The notes beneath the pieces were generated by a model. It was not told the origin of the DNA and ran no database searches. It saw nothing but the letters and a program-made list of their open reading frames with translations. The position numbers were made by a program, and so were the translations under genes. Shown here one piece after another: positions 1-7,502 of a stretch of 14,602 nt of DNA. The first letter of the stretch is position 1. The number at the start of each line of letters is the position of its first letter. This stretch comes from Baffinella frigidus (taxonomy: Eukaryota; Cryptophyceae; Cryptomonadales; Baffinellaceae): contig MU646547.1 in NCBI GenBank assembly GCA_026770585.1, forward strand, positions 57,246-71,847, in the 5' to 3' direction.

Positions 1-143
1 AAAATGGGGTAGTTAGGCATACGGTATTGCCTAGGACCTCCTACCGTAGGCCGAGGGATCCTAGGACCAAAACGTCTCGGCCTACGGTAGGAGGTCCTAG
101 GCAATACCGTTGGCCTAACTGCCCCATTTTCAGGCCGTTACCC
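1..143. mobile_element. Foldback (MITE-like) element, left end cut by window edge
   Basis: Positions 1-55 and about 77-130 form a long imperfect inverted repeat: the left arm starts AAAATGGGGTAGTTAGGC and the right arm ends GCCTAACTGCCCCATTTT, around a short centre with GGATCCTAGGACC. The right side continues into TTCAGGCCGTTACCC, which matches the right edge of the longer element at 9402-9559 (TTTCAGGACGTTAGCC). I therefore think the true left end lies before base 1. Both copies share GGTAGTT(A/G)GGC, CGGTATTGCCTA and the core CCTACGGTAGG. No coding capacity. It lies in the intron or upstream DNA just before gene A's CNB exon. Confidence 0.75.
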
Positions 144-202
144 TGTTAGATTCTGGCCGACAATCCCTTCGTACGAGTGGTGAGAGAGTTGCATCATCCA
201 CT

Positions 203-300
203 GCCACCTGCCGCCCTATCCTGCCACCTGCCGCCCTATCCTTCCAACCGACGCACTTTCCACCCAACCGACGCCCTATCCACCCAACCGACGCCCTCCA
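203..300. repeat. Short tandem repeats upstream of CNB exon
   Basis: Two neighbouring minisatellites. The first has two copies of a 22-bp unit (CCACCTGCCGCCCTATCCT-like). The second has three copies of a roughly 19-bp unit containing CCAACCGACGC followed by a pyrimidine-rich CCTATCCAC. They run to within about 10 bases of the 3' splice site at 310-311, so they also act as the C/T-rich tract before gene A's exon. Confidence 0.8.
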
Positions 301-311
301 CCACCCCGTAG

Positions 312-872
312 GTGGACTACCAGAAGGGGGACGTGATCCTGCAGTCGGGGGCGTGCTCGCGCGCGCTGTACGTGGTCGTCCAAGGCTTCGCACTCGCGCA
401 GGCTGCAGACGGGCGCGTGCTCGTGCGACGGGGGCCGGGGGAAGCGTTCGGAGAAGGCTCCATGTACGGAGAATTCACAGGCAACCGCGGCGCGGAATGT
501 TCGGTCGTGGCGGGGGCGTCGATCACGGGCGTCAAGATTGTGCTCCTCCCGGAGAGCCTGCCCGACACCCCAGCTAGCATGGCGCGCTTGCACCGGTGCG
601 TCCTTTCTCGACCCGACACCCTGCCCCCTGCCCCCTGAACCCTGACCCCTGTATCCTAGTCCCTCAACCCTCAACCCTGAATCCTGAACCTTGAACCCTG
701 AACCCTGAACCCGAAACCCTGAAACCTAGATTCTAAACCCTAAACCCTAGACCCCAAGTCCCAAACCCCAAACCCCAAACCCCAAACCCCAAACCCCAAA
801 CCCCAAACCCCAAACCCCAAACCTCAAACCAGGTTGGTGGCGCGGACGCTGGCGGTGCGAGCGCAGAGCCAG
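312..872 (+). CDS. Gene A, partial: cyclic-nucleotide-binding (CNB) domain protein, two exons (312-595, 833-872)
   Basis: Exon 312-595 follows a CCCCGTAG acceptor in phase 0 and encodes 94 codons with the CNB signature in order: YQKGDVILQSG at residues 3-13, LYVVVQG at 19-25, a DGRVLVRRGPGEAFGEGS block at 32-49 matching the GxxFGE turn of the phosphate-binding cassette, then GEFTGNRGAECSVV and the final strand ITGVKIVLLPESL. It ends CG|gtgcgt in phase 2. Exon 833-872 starts after CAAACCAG and restores the frame exactly, adding LVARTLAVRAQSQ, which extends the C-terminal helix after LHR; its donor CAG|gtgcgg is phase 0. The classical cassette arginine is not clear, so ligand binding is uncertain. 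CNB folds occur in kinases, channels, flagellar exchangers and regulators; I cannot say which. Upstream and downstream exons are missing. Confidence 0.72.
596..832 (+). repeat. Gene A intron made largely of degenerate CCCTGAA/CCCCAAA repeats
   Basis: The 237-nt intron begins GTGCGTCC, has about 50 nt of C/T-rich sequence, and then consists of degenerate heptamers drifting from CCCTGAA to CCCTAAA to CCCCAAA. Eleven or so nearly perfect CCCCAAA units run directly into the acceptor CAAACCAG. The array is C-rich on the coding strand. The minus-strand translation of such arrays gives GFGVWGLGF-type junk peptides that are not genes. Confidence 0.8.
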
Positions 873-884
873 GTGCGGGGGTTG

Positions 885-1080
885 CCTTTAGGTCCTTTAG
901 GTTCTTGAAGCGCCCAACAACACGCCCTTCCGTAGAAAGGATCTGCAGAAAAGGCATTGTTGCTTTCGGATCGCATTGAGGCCCCTTTAGGTCCGTTAGG
1001 TTCTTCGAGCGTCCACCATAGGCGGACACCGGAACTTGTTCTGTAGAAAGGCCATGCTTCCTTTTGGATCACATCAAGCC
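885..1080. repeat. Two tandem copies of a ~100-bp dispersed repeat (GTAGAAAGGATCTGC family)
   Basis: Each unit reads CCTTTAGGTCC(T/G)TTAGGTTCTT, then a stretch with CCAAC or CCACC, then CCGTAGAAAGGATCTGC or CTGTAGAAAGGCCATGC, and ends TTTCGGATCGCATTGAGG or TTTTGGATCACATCAAGCC. The same unit returns near 6265-6415, 6445-6600 and 6870-7010, and in reverse orientation near 2019-2112. No protein is encoded. I do not recognise the family; it could be a SINE-like or satellite-derived unit. Confidence 0.7.
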
Positions 1081-1117
1081 CCCGTGTACAGAGGATCGCG
1101 GCAGATACCAGATTTCG

Positions 1118-1490
1118 GGCTCAGGGCGTAGGGGTGAGGGGTTAGGGGTTGGGGTTTCGGGCTTCGGACCTCACTTTCAGATTTTGTTTCGGGATCTCAC
1201 GCCGGCGCCAGATTGGTTTGGACTACTAAGGAGGTTTAGGGTTTAGAGTTTAGGGTTTAGGATTCAGGGATTAGGGTTTAGGGTTCAGGGTTCAGGGTTC
1301 AGGGTTTAGGGTTTAGGGTTTCGTGTTTGCTGTTTAGGGTTCAGGGTGTAGGGTTTAGGGTTCAGGGTTTAGGGTTCAGGGTCTGGGATTCAGGGATTAG
1401 GGTTCAGGGTTTAGGATTCAGGGATTGGGGTTCAGGCTGTAGGGTGTATGGCTTAGGGTTCAGGGTTTAGGGTTTATGGCTCAGGGTTTA
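1118..1490. repeat. Telomere-like array, G-rich on + strand (TTTAGGG/TTCAGGG)
   Basis: Degenerate heptamers TTTAGGG, TTCAGGG, ATTAGGG and GTGTAGGG run from about 1235 to 1490, with a looser GGGGTTAGGGGTTGGGG lead-in from 1118. This is the plant/algal type of telomere repeat but is interstitial and heavily mutated. A short open stretch after TTTCAG at about 1173 could look like an exon, but its evidence is too weak to call. Confidence 0.85.
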
Positions 1491-1494
1491 CCCA

Positions 1495-1805
1495 ACAATA
1501 CAGAAAACACAAAACTCAAAATACAAAAAGACAAAAAACAAACCACAAACCCCAAAAACCTAAACCCAAAACCTAAAACCCAAAACCCAAAGCCCAAAAC
1601 CCAAAACCCAAAACCCAACACCCGAAACCCAAAACCCAAAACCCAAAACCAAAAACCAAAAATCAGAACCCAAAACCAAATCCCAGAACCCAAAACCCAA
1701 AACCCAGAACCCAGAACTCAACCCCCCCCCAAAAAAAAACAAACACAAAAAGCACCCAAACCCCAAAACACAAAACACAAAACCCACACCCCAAACACTA
1801 AACCC
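1495..1805. repeat. A-rich CCCAAAA-type array, opposite orientation
   Basis: Immediately after the TTTAGGG array the + strand becomes C/A-rich: ACACAAAA and CCCAAAA, CCCAAAACC units and a CCCCCCCCCAAAAAAAAA run near 1722-1739. The repeat strand therefore flips near 1490. Open frames on either strand here are repeat translation and carry no domain. Confidence 0.8.
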
Positions 1806-1886
1806 TGAGCCGAATCACAGCACGTCGAGTCGATCCACGGGGGAGGCAGCTTCTGCCACGTCTGATCTGTCAAGCGCGATCCTCTG

Positions 1887-2009
1887 TACGGGGGTACCTC
1901 GCTCATAAGAAACCGCCCCCCCCCCCTAGGACCACCATGGGACCCTGGGCATGGGCCTACTGAAGGGACCTAGGGGAGGGCGCTTTCTTATGAGCGATGT
2001 ACCTCTGTA
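1887..2009. mobile_element. Pogo/Tigger-like MITE, copy 1
   Basis: A 123-bp foldback bounded by TA on both sides, with terminal inverted repeats TACGGGGGTACCTCGCTCAT and its complement (ending ATGAGCGATGTACCTCTGTA). A poly-C and CCTAGGACC stretch lies inside. The ends follow the CAGnnnnACCTC plan of pogo/Tigger-type Tc1-mariner elements, which duplicate TA. Ends are slightly mutated relative to copies 2-4. Non-autonomous: no transposase. Confidence 0.82.
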
Positions 2010-2018
2010 CGGGGGGGG

Positions 2019-2123
2019 CTTGATGTGATCCAAAAGGAAGAATGTCTTTTCTACAGAACCAGTTCCGGTGTCAGCCTATGTTGGGAGTTAAAAGAACCTA
2101 AAAACCTAAAGAGACCGAGCTGC
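2019..2123. repeat. Reverse-oriented copy of the ~100-bp dispersed repeat
   Basis: GGCTTGATGTGATCCAAAAG, then TTTTCTACAGAACCAGTTCCGG and TATGTTGGGAGTT, is the reverse complement of the unit at 981-1080. Together with 1081-1100 (GTGTACAGAGGATCGC) and 1873-1890 (GCGATCCTCTGTACGG) this forms a long inverted pair around the arrays between 1100 and 1870. Confidence 0.75.
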
Positions 2124-2156
2124 CTCCTGAACCATGGCCTTGAGGACAGTGTCCAT

Positions 2157-2279
2157 TACAGGGGTACCTCGCTCATAAGAACCCCCCCCCCCCCAAGGAC
2201 CACCATGGGGCCCTAAACATAGCCCTCCTGTAGGGTCCTGGGGGGGGGGGGGTGTTCTTGTGAGCGAGGTACCCCTGTA
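2157..2279. mobile_element. Pogo/Tigger-like MITE, copy 2
   Basis: 123-bp foldback: TACAGGGGTACCTCGCTCAT at the left and ATGAGCGAGG-like (here GTGAGCGAGGTACCCCTGTA) at the right, with TA target duplications. Long mononucleotide runs (12 C, about 14 G) flank a centre with GGACCACCATGGGGCCC. No coding capacity. Confidence 0.87.
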
Positions 2280-2577
2280 CCTCCCATCAAGTCCTCGAGG
2301 GTTTGGTTCGGGAGACTGCCAGCTAGAAGGACCTAAAGGGAGGGAGAGACAAGAGGCTCTGGAGTGGTGGAGGGGTGGCTCGAGAGGCAAGCCACACTCC
2401 GCCTGGGGGGTAGTCCTGGAGGCCTCATGACTCTGAGGCTCACAGGCAGAGGCCTACCGGAGGCCCACTGTGCCGTGGTTGGCATGGTTGTCGAGTAAAA
2501 CTTGTACCAAAAACTGTGTTGGTGTCCACCACACTGGTCTCACACGGAGCACGAGAGTGCACGGTCTGAGGCGATGG
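2280..2577. other. Unassigned spacer between MITE copies 2 and 3
   Basis: About 300 bp of mixed-composition DNA with GA-rich patches (GGGAGGGAGAGACAAGAGG) and short self-complementary pieces such as GAGGCC and GGCCTC around 2416-2467. No exon with convincing splice sites and coding sense is visible, and I recognise nothing else in it. Confidence 0.5.
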
Positions 2578-2698
2578 TACAGGGGTACCTCGCTCATAAG
2601 AAATCGCCCCCCCCTAGGACCCTACAGTAGGCCCATGCCCAGGGCCTATGGTGGTCCTAGTGGGGCAGGTGGTTTCTCATGGGCGAGGTACCCCTGTA
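2578..2698. mobile_element. Pogo/Tigger-like MITE, copy 3
   Basis: 121-bp foldback, TACAGGGGTACCTCGCTCAT to GGGCGAGGTACCCCTGTA, again with TA at both edges. The interior carries CCTAGGACC on the left and GGTCCTAG on the right, around GGCCCATGCCCAGGGCC. No open frame of its own. Confidence 0.87.
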
Positions 2699-3206
2699 CT
2701 ACTGGAGCTGGAGCCCAGGGTTTGCTTCAACTAGACCGGATGTACGCTTCTTCCTGAGGTGGACCGAGAGTAAAGCGACTGCTTCGCGTGGCGTGCAGAG
2801 ACTTCTCCTTCCATCGAGTGGGTGCCCCTGGGTGGAGCTAAACGTACCTTCGGTGCCAGACCGACCAATCCTCGCAAAGGAACATGTACGAGAGGAGCGT
2901 GACCATGTTCTCGATCGCCCTTGAGCCTGTCCCAACATCGCTGCCCCCCCCGGAGAATGGAGCTAGCTTTTCTGTGTCTGTCTGCGCGTGCTGCACTCCC
3001 GGGGGTTGGGCTCAAAGCTCGCCCCCCTTCGTGAGAGACCCTGATGGAGGCGACAGCCGAGCATTTTGCGCGCCTGCGGCGCGGATTTGTTTGGACCACA
3101 GCATCGCTTCCCCCCCCGGAGAATTGAGCTAGCGCACTTTTGGCCCCAAAACAGTTCCAAACAATCTCGGGTCTCCTGGTGGTTCCCGAGTCTACGTACA
3201 CCGAGT
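2699..3206. other. Unassigned GC-moderate spacer with a 33-bp direct repeat
   Basis: Mixed-composition DNA with overlapping open frames on both strands, none with recognisable domains. One visible structure is a direct repeat of about 33 bp: ATCGCTGCCCCCCCCGGAGA at 2938-2957 continuing to GAGCTAGC, and ATCGCTTCCCCCCCCGGAGA near 3103-3122 continuing to GAGCTAGC, about 165 bp apart. The duplicated piece carries an 8-C run. This could hide 3' exons of gene A, but I cannot support any. Confidence 0.5.
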
Positions 3207-3538
3207 AGGAGGTCGCAGGAATCAGCCAGAAGGTCTCAGGATTCAGACAAGAGGACTCAGGATTGAGTCAGGGTGACTCAGGATTCAGTCAGGACTCTGG
3301 ATTCAGTCAAGAGGACTCAGGATTCAGTTCAGGAGCGGCCAGGATTCAGTCAGAAGGTGTCAGGACTTAGTCAGGATTCAGTCAGGAGGTCTCGGGATTA
3401 AGTCAGGAGGACTCAGGATTAAGTCAGGAGGACTCAGGATTCTGTCAGGAGGTCTCTTGATTCAGTCAGGAGGACTCAGGATTCAGTCAGGAGGACTCAG
3501 GATTCTGTCAGGAGGTCTCTTGATTCAGTCAGGAGGTT
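3207..3538. repeat. 21-bp minisatellite (GATTCAGTCAGGAGGACTCAG)
   Basis: About fifteen imperfect copies of a 21-bp unit built from AGGATTCAGTCAGGAGGACTC. Variants include GTCTCTTGATTCAG and GATTAAGTCAGG; early copies are more diverged, and a higher-order unit of two or three (ACTC, ACTC, TCTCTT) repeats near the 3' end. Non-coding. Confidence 0.88.
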
Positions 3539-4490
3539 TTGATTTCAAGATTCATGGTTGATGGTTTTAGGGTTGAGGGTTGAGGGTTTAGGGTTGAGGG
3601 TTCAGGGTTGAGGGTTGAGGGTTGAGGTTTTTGAGTTTGGGGTGCAGGGTTCAGGAATAAGTATTCCGGGTTTGGGGTTGTCGGTTTAGGATAGGGTTCA
3701 GGGTTCAGGGTGTAGGGTTTGGGGTTGAAGATTCATGGTTAGGTTGAGGGTTTAGGGTGTAAGGTGTAGGGTTTAGGGTTTAGGGTTTAGGCATTACAGG
3801 GGTACCTCGCTGATAAGAAACCGCACCCCCCCCTAGGACCACCGTAGGGCCCTAGGCATAGGCCTACGGTAGGGTCCTAGGGGAGGGCTGTTCCTTATGA
3901 GCGAGGTACCCCTGTAGGGTTCAAAGAGGGTTCAGAGTTTGGGGTTCAGGGTTCAGGAATAAGTTTTGCGGGTTTGGGGTTGACAATTTAGGGTTAAGGT
4001 TTGGGGTTCAGGGTGTAGGGTTTGGGGTTGAAGATTTATAGTTAGGGTTGAGGTTGCAGGGTGTAGGGTGGGGGTTTTGGGTTTCGGATTTAGGGGTTCG
4101 GTTTCAGGTCGTCAGGTTGTGGGGTTTAGGGTTTAGGGTGTGTGGTTCATGATTCAGTGGACGGTGTCAAACCGGGGAAGCATTATCCACGGTTGAGGGC
4201 TGAGGGTTGGGGGTCGAGGGTTGAGGATTCAGAGTTCAGATTACAGGGTTCAGGGTGTAGGGTTGAGGGTAAATGTTAAGGGTCCAGGGTTTAGGAGTTG
4301 GAGGTGAAGATTGCTGGTTTCAGGTTTAGGGCTTAAGGTCTAGGGTGTGGGGTTTAGGGTTTAGGGTTAAGTGTTTTGGATTTAGGGTTTGTGGTTTAGA
4401 GTTTAGGTATAAGGGTTTAGGTTTGAGGGAGTAGGGTTGAAGGTTTAAGGTTGAGGGTTTGGGAAGTGGGTGATGGTCTCAAAGAGGATA
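3539..4490. repeat. Long degenerate TTTAGGG/TTGAGGG array with an inserted MITE
   Basis: Nearly 950 bp of G-rich telomere-like sequence: TTTAGGG, TTGAGGG, TTCAGGG, GTGTAGGG. A larger unit containing GGTTCAGGAATAAGT(A/T)TT(C/G)CGGGTTTGGGGTTG occurs near 3645-3685 and 3945-3985, so the array was partly duplicated in blocks. The MITE at 3795-3916 splits it. No gene. Confidence 0.85.
3795..3916. mobile_element. Pogo/Tigger-like MITE, copy 4, inside telomere-like array
   Basis: 122-bp foldback, TACAGGGGTACCTCGCTGAT to TTATGAGCGAGGTACCCCTG TA, inserted into TTTAGGG-type DNA with TA at each edge. The centre holds CCTAGGACCACCGTAGGGCC and its partner GGCCTACGGTAGGGTCCTAG, a nearly perfect hairpin. 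The insertion into an array shows that the array is older than this copy. Confidence 0.88.
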
Positions 4491-4875
4491 AGTAATCTAT
4501 GCCCGAACGCGAGTTTCCGGTTATGTTCTCGCTATCTGACATATAATTTGCATGTGCTCGATTTGAAGAGGGCGGCAAGACAGTTCGAATGACGCTTTCA
4601 GATCAAAACTCTGATGAAATGGTCTGAAATGCCAAACTTTGCGTGTATCCACGAGCAAAAGTTTTCATATATATTGGATTGCATAAGTTCCAATCGTTGA
4701 TGTGAAGATCCCATTGAGTGCGTTTTAACCCTGTTTTTACATTTTTATTACCTTCAAAACGCCATTTTTTTTCACGGCCCTAGAAAAGATTTATTAATTG
4801 ACTCCACCGGCACCGACAATTTGCCTTTGGACGAGCCCGCCTCGGGAATTTAGCTCGGCACCTAAAGGAAGTGTA
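4491..4875. other. AT-richer unique-looking island, no gene recognised
   Basis: The composition changes sharply from G-rich repeats to AT-richer sequence with TTTCATATATATTGG, TTTTTACATTTTTATTACC and TTTATTAATTGACTCC. No long open frame, no splice-flanked exon and no obvious inverted repeat. It could be a decayed transposon or an intergenic or terminator region of a neighbouring gene. Confidence 0.45.
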
Positions 4876-5445
4876 TACCCCTTAAGTGGCCAGTAGGATC
4901 ATACGACCTACCTTGGGGCCCTAGGACCTGCCTAGGCAGGACCTGTCGGGGGTCTATTTTGACCACCTCCCCACTTGCGGGATAGCTATCATAGCCCAGA
5001 TTATTCTGTAGGGTCCTTGACGGGTGTGCCATTTAACTTTCGCTGCCTGTCTGGGGATCAACCCCATGTAGGCATACTTATCCCTCAAGTGGCTATGGGG
5101 TGAATATTCACCCTAACTCGCCCTAGGACCTGCCCTAGGCAGGTCCTAGGGCCCTGCCGTAGGGCGTATGCGCCTACTGGGCACTCAAGGGACAAGAATG
5201 ACTTGTGTAAAGTCACTCCGGCGATCCGGCAATGCCTACATGGGGTTTTATCCCAAAACCGAGCGATGAGTGAACAGCTTGAAACGTTTCAAGGACTTTC
5301 ACCCGAAAGTCACGTCCAGATTCTGGACATGACTGTCTTATCTGTTATGTGGCCAGGGGGTCGAATTCGACCCACAAGAGGTCCTAGTTAAGTCCTAGGA
5401 GCCTACGGTAGGGCGTGTGAGCCTACTGGCCACTTGAGGGATATG
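4876..5445. mobile_element. Cluster of three TCCCTCAAGTGGC foldback elements
   Basis: Ends of the type TATCCCTCAAGTGGC, or the complement GCCACTTGAGGGATA, bound at least three elements: about 4876-4987 (TACCCCTTAAGTGGCC ... CCACTTGCGGGATA), 5083-5196 (TATCCCTCAAGTGGC ... GGCACTCAAGGGACA) and about 5345-5445 (ATGTGGCCAGG ... GCCACTTGAGGGATA). Interiors carry CCTAGGACCTGCCTAGGCAGG palindromes and CCTACGGTAGGGCG. The outermost ends at 5083 and 5445 are also nearly perfect complements, so nesting is possible. Non-coding; the open frame through 5203-5391 crosses element boundaries. Confidence 0.7.
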
Positions 5446-5669
5446 CACCGAGTTTGCTCGACAGCGGTCCGAGAACGAGGCCGAGGAAATGAACATATCA
5501 GCACACCATTGCCTTTTTTAAAAGGTGCAGTGGTGAAAAGCCCTTTAGCCTGAAATGAATTGCAGTGTGTACCAGAATCGTGTCGATGGCCACATCCTCG
5601 AAGGCAGAGGTGACTCTCAAGTGGCACAGGCATATCCTGTGCACTCCGAAGGTCCGAAATAAACTCGAG
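5446..5669. other. Unassigned spacer with two short hairpins
   Basis: Contains CACCATTGCCTTTT pairing with AAAAGGTGCAGTGGTG (about 5504-5536) and GCACAGGCATATCCTGTGC (5624-5642). TGTGTACCAGAATCG near 5568 resembles the TTTGTACCAG motif found in gene B introns. No gene seen. Confidence 0.5.
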
Positions 5670-5979
5670 GCTTAAAACCTCAACCCTGAACCCTGGACCC
5701 TGAAACCTAGATACTAAACCCTAAACCCTAAACCCTAAACCCCAAACCCTAAACCCTAAACCCCAAACCCTGAACCCTAAACCCTGAACCCTGAACCCTA
5801 AACCCTAAACCCTGACACCTAAACCCTAAACCCTAAACCCTCAACCCTAGAAACTGCTCCTTAAAACCCTAAACTTTAAACCCTAAACCCTAAACCCCAA
5901 AGCCTGAAGCCAAAATCCCAAATCAAACCCTCTCGCCTAACTCCAACCCTGAACCCTAAACCCTAAACCCCAGACCTCA
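5670..5979. repeat. CCCTAAA telomere-like array
   Basis: About 300 bp of C-rich heptamers, many perfect CCCTAAA, mixed with CCCTGAA and CCCCAAA. Orientation is opposite to the 3539-4490 array. It ends abruptly at the foldback element beginning at 5980. Confidence 0.88.
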
Positions 5980-6184
5980 GTGTGGCCGACGAGATCCAAT
6001 CAGCCAGTTATAAGTGTTTTTTTTTGGTTTTGAAAACTGGCAGGTGTGTGGGTCCGTTATTTTCTGGGTCTGTTTTTTCACTAGGCCAAACTGCCAGTCT
6101 ATTGGTTTAAAATGTTGATTGAAAGCCTTCGTTGGTGATCAAAAATTGATTGGCAGGCTTCGCTGGTACTCGTCGGCTACACCA
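5980..6184. mobile_element. 205-bp foldback element with GTGTGGCCGACGAG ends
   Basis: The left end GTGTGGCCGACGAGATCCA matches the complement of the right end (TGGTACTCGTCGGCTACAC). The interior has a T-rich hairpin around CCAGTT...AACTGG and two related direct pieces, GATTGAAAGCCTTCGTTGGT and GATTGGCAGGCTTCGCTGGT. It is inserted between CCCTAAA repeats on both sides (5970s and 6185), so it landed inside an array. No coding capacity. Confidence 0.72.
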
Positions 6185-6244
6185 CTAAACCCTAAACTCT
6201 CAACCGTGAACCCTTACGATCCCCTGCTGACTCCGTGCGGATTT

Positions 6245-7010
6245 TTATGATGTTTTGTCCTTCAGGTCCTTTAGGTTCTTCGAGCTCCCGTCAACATAGG
6301 CGGACATTGGATCCTTTAGGTCCTTTTTAAGTTTTAATTTCGCCCCAACATAGCCCACCGATACGCCCTTCCGTAGAAAGGATCTGCATTATTTTTTTTG
6401 CTTTCGGGTCGCATTGAGCTCGAACTTGCCGGACGAATTTGGCACTTTGATCCTTTAGGTCCTTCAGGTTTTAATTTCTCCCAACATATGCCTTTTGGTC
6501 CTTTAGGTTGTAATTTCTCCCAACATGGCCCAACGACACGCCCTTCCGTAGAAAGGATCTGCATAGAAAGCATGTTTGCTTTCGGATCGCATTTTGCTCT
6601 CCAGTGCAGAGACTCGTGAAGAGGGGATAGTGGGTGGTTCTCTTGGGGTGTTTGAGTTAGACCAAAAAGGTACAGTCTCGCACACACACCGAACCCAAGT
6701 CAGCCGTTCTAAGGCTCATGGTATCCCATGGTCGGAGCATAAGATCTCCAATCACGGATACCCCACAAGGCGAGAGGGATTGTGTGGGGGGGTGAAGTGA
6801 AATCAGTCACACACCAAAGGTGAAAGGAGAAAATTGTGGTTGTCTCGGGGTTTCCCCCAATGTACGGACGTCAGCACTCCTTTAGGTTTTAATTTCGCCC
6901 AACATATGCCAACGACACGCCCTTCCGTAGAAAGGACTGCAGAGAAAGCATTTTTGCTTTCGGATCGCGTTTACCAACGACATCACCTTTGGTCCTTTAG
7001 GTGCCCTTCA
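6245..7010. repeat. Region rich in ~100-bp GTAGAAAGGATCTGC repeats
   Basis: At least three copies, some partial: near 6265-6415, 6445-6600 and 6870-7010. Shared blocks are CCTTTAGGTTNTAATTTC, CCCAACATA, ACACGCCCTTCCGTAGAAAG and GCTTTCGGATCGC. The end (GAAAGCAT(T)TTTGCTTTC) can fold as a small hairpin. Between 6605 and 6865 is unassigned sequence with no clear exon. The last copy ends about 100 bp before gene B's start codon, so promoter signals may lie in or next to it. Confidence 0.68.
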
Positions 7011-7111
7011 GTATGATGGTCAAAATAGAATGGTCAAAGGACAGGTTATTCAGTTGAGCCTCTCGCCGCTGGGGGGAACGCGGTTGTGGGGAGGGTTGTG
7101 TGTTACCGACG

Positions 7112-7381
7112 ATGTCGACGACCATTCCGATTCTTCCCGCTGCGGACCTGAGCAGGAGCGCTAGCTTCCGCTCGCCCGTCCGCTCGCAGCAAGAACAGGC
7201 GGATTCCGAAGCGAGAGTGAATCGCGCGTCCACGAACGAGAACGCGCGTTACACGAAGGAAGGAATTGAGAGCACGGTCGTGGACGCTTCGCAGCTGCGG
7301 CTCCTCGTGCACTGCCCCGGCTGCCCGCCCTTCATCGCGGTTGTGTCACAGGCGTCTACGATCGCGGAGTTGCAGAAAGAG
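7112..7381 (+). CDS. Gene B exon 1 (start codon to beta-grasp domain)
   Basis: ATG at 7112 in ACCGACGATGTCG opens 90 codons in phase 0. The frame is also open a little upstream through TTA CCG ACG, with no good acceptor, so this ATG is my choice of start. Residues 10-58 are low-complexity and charged; the fold begins near residue 61 (QLRLLVHCPGC) and TIAELQKE ends the exon. The donor is GAG|gtgggc. If translation ran on it would stop at TGA 7412, supporting the splice. Confidence 0.72.
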
Positions 7382-7466
7382 GTGGGCGCGATTCCACAGC
7401 TCCTCGGATTTTGATGCACCCCCCTGCCTGAGAACCCGGCGCGCACTGGCGTTGCCTTGCAGCAGT

Positions 7467-7502
<36 letters not shown>

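Noticed and set aside
733-1029. Minus-strand open frame rich in GFGVWGLGF-type repeats (also 1476-1808 plus and 1481-1787 minus)
   Set aside because: Pure translation of telomere-like heptamers in the array; periodic, no start context, no domain.
1173-1246. Possible exon after TTTCAG encoding ILFRDLTPAPDWFGLLRRF
   Set aside because: Acceptor is fair and the phase fits exon 872, but there is no clear donor and the reading runs into the array; too weak to call.
2731-3201. 156-codon minus-strand open frame and overlapping plus-strand frames at 2679-3132
   Set aside because: Frames cross a direct repeat with poly-C runs and a MITE edge; no recognisable motif, and they overlap each other on both strands.
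3207-3538. Could the regular repeats be a CRISPR array?
   Set aside because: Units are head-to-tail without unique spacers and the context is eukaryotic; it is a minisatellite. The same holds for 8878-8978.
5203-5391. 62-codon plus-strand open frame
   Set aside because: It runs through the ends of two foldback elements and has no domain similarity that I can see.
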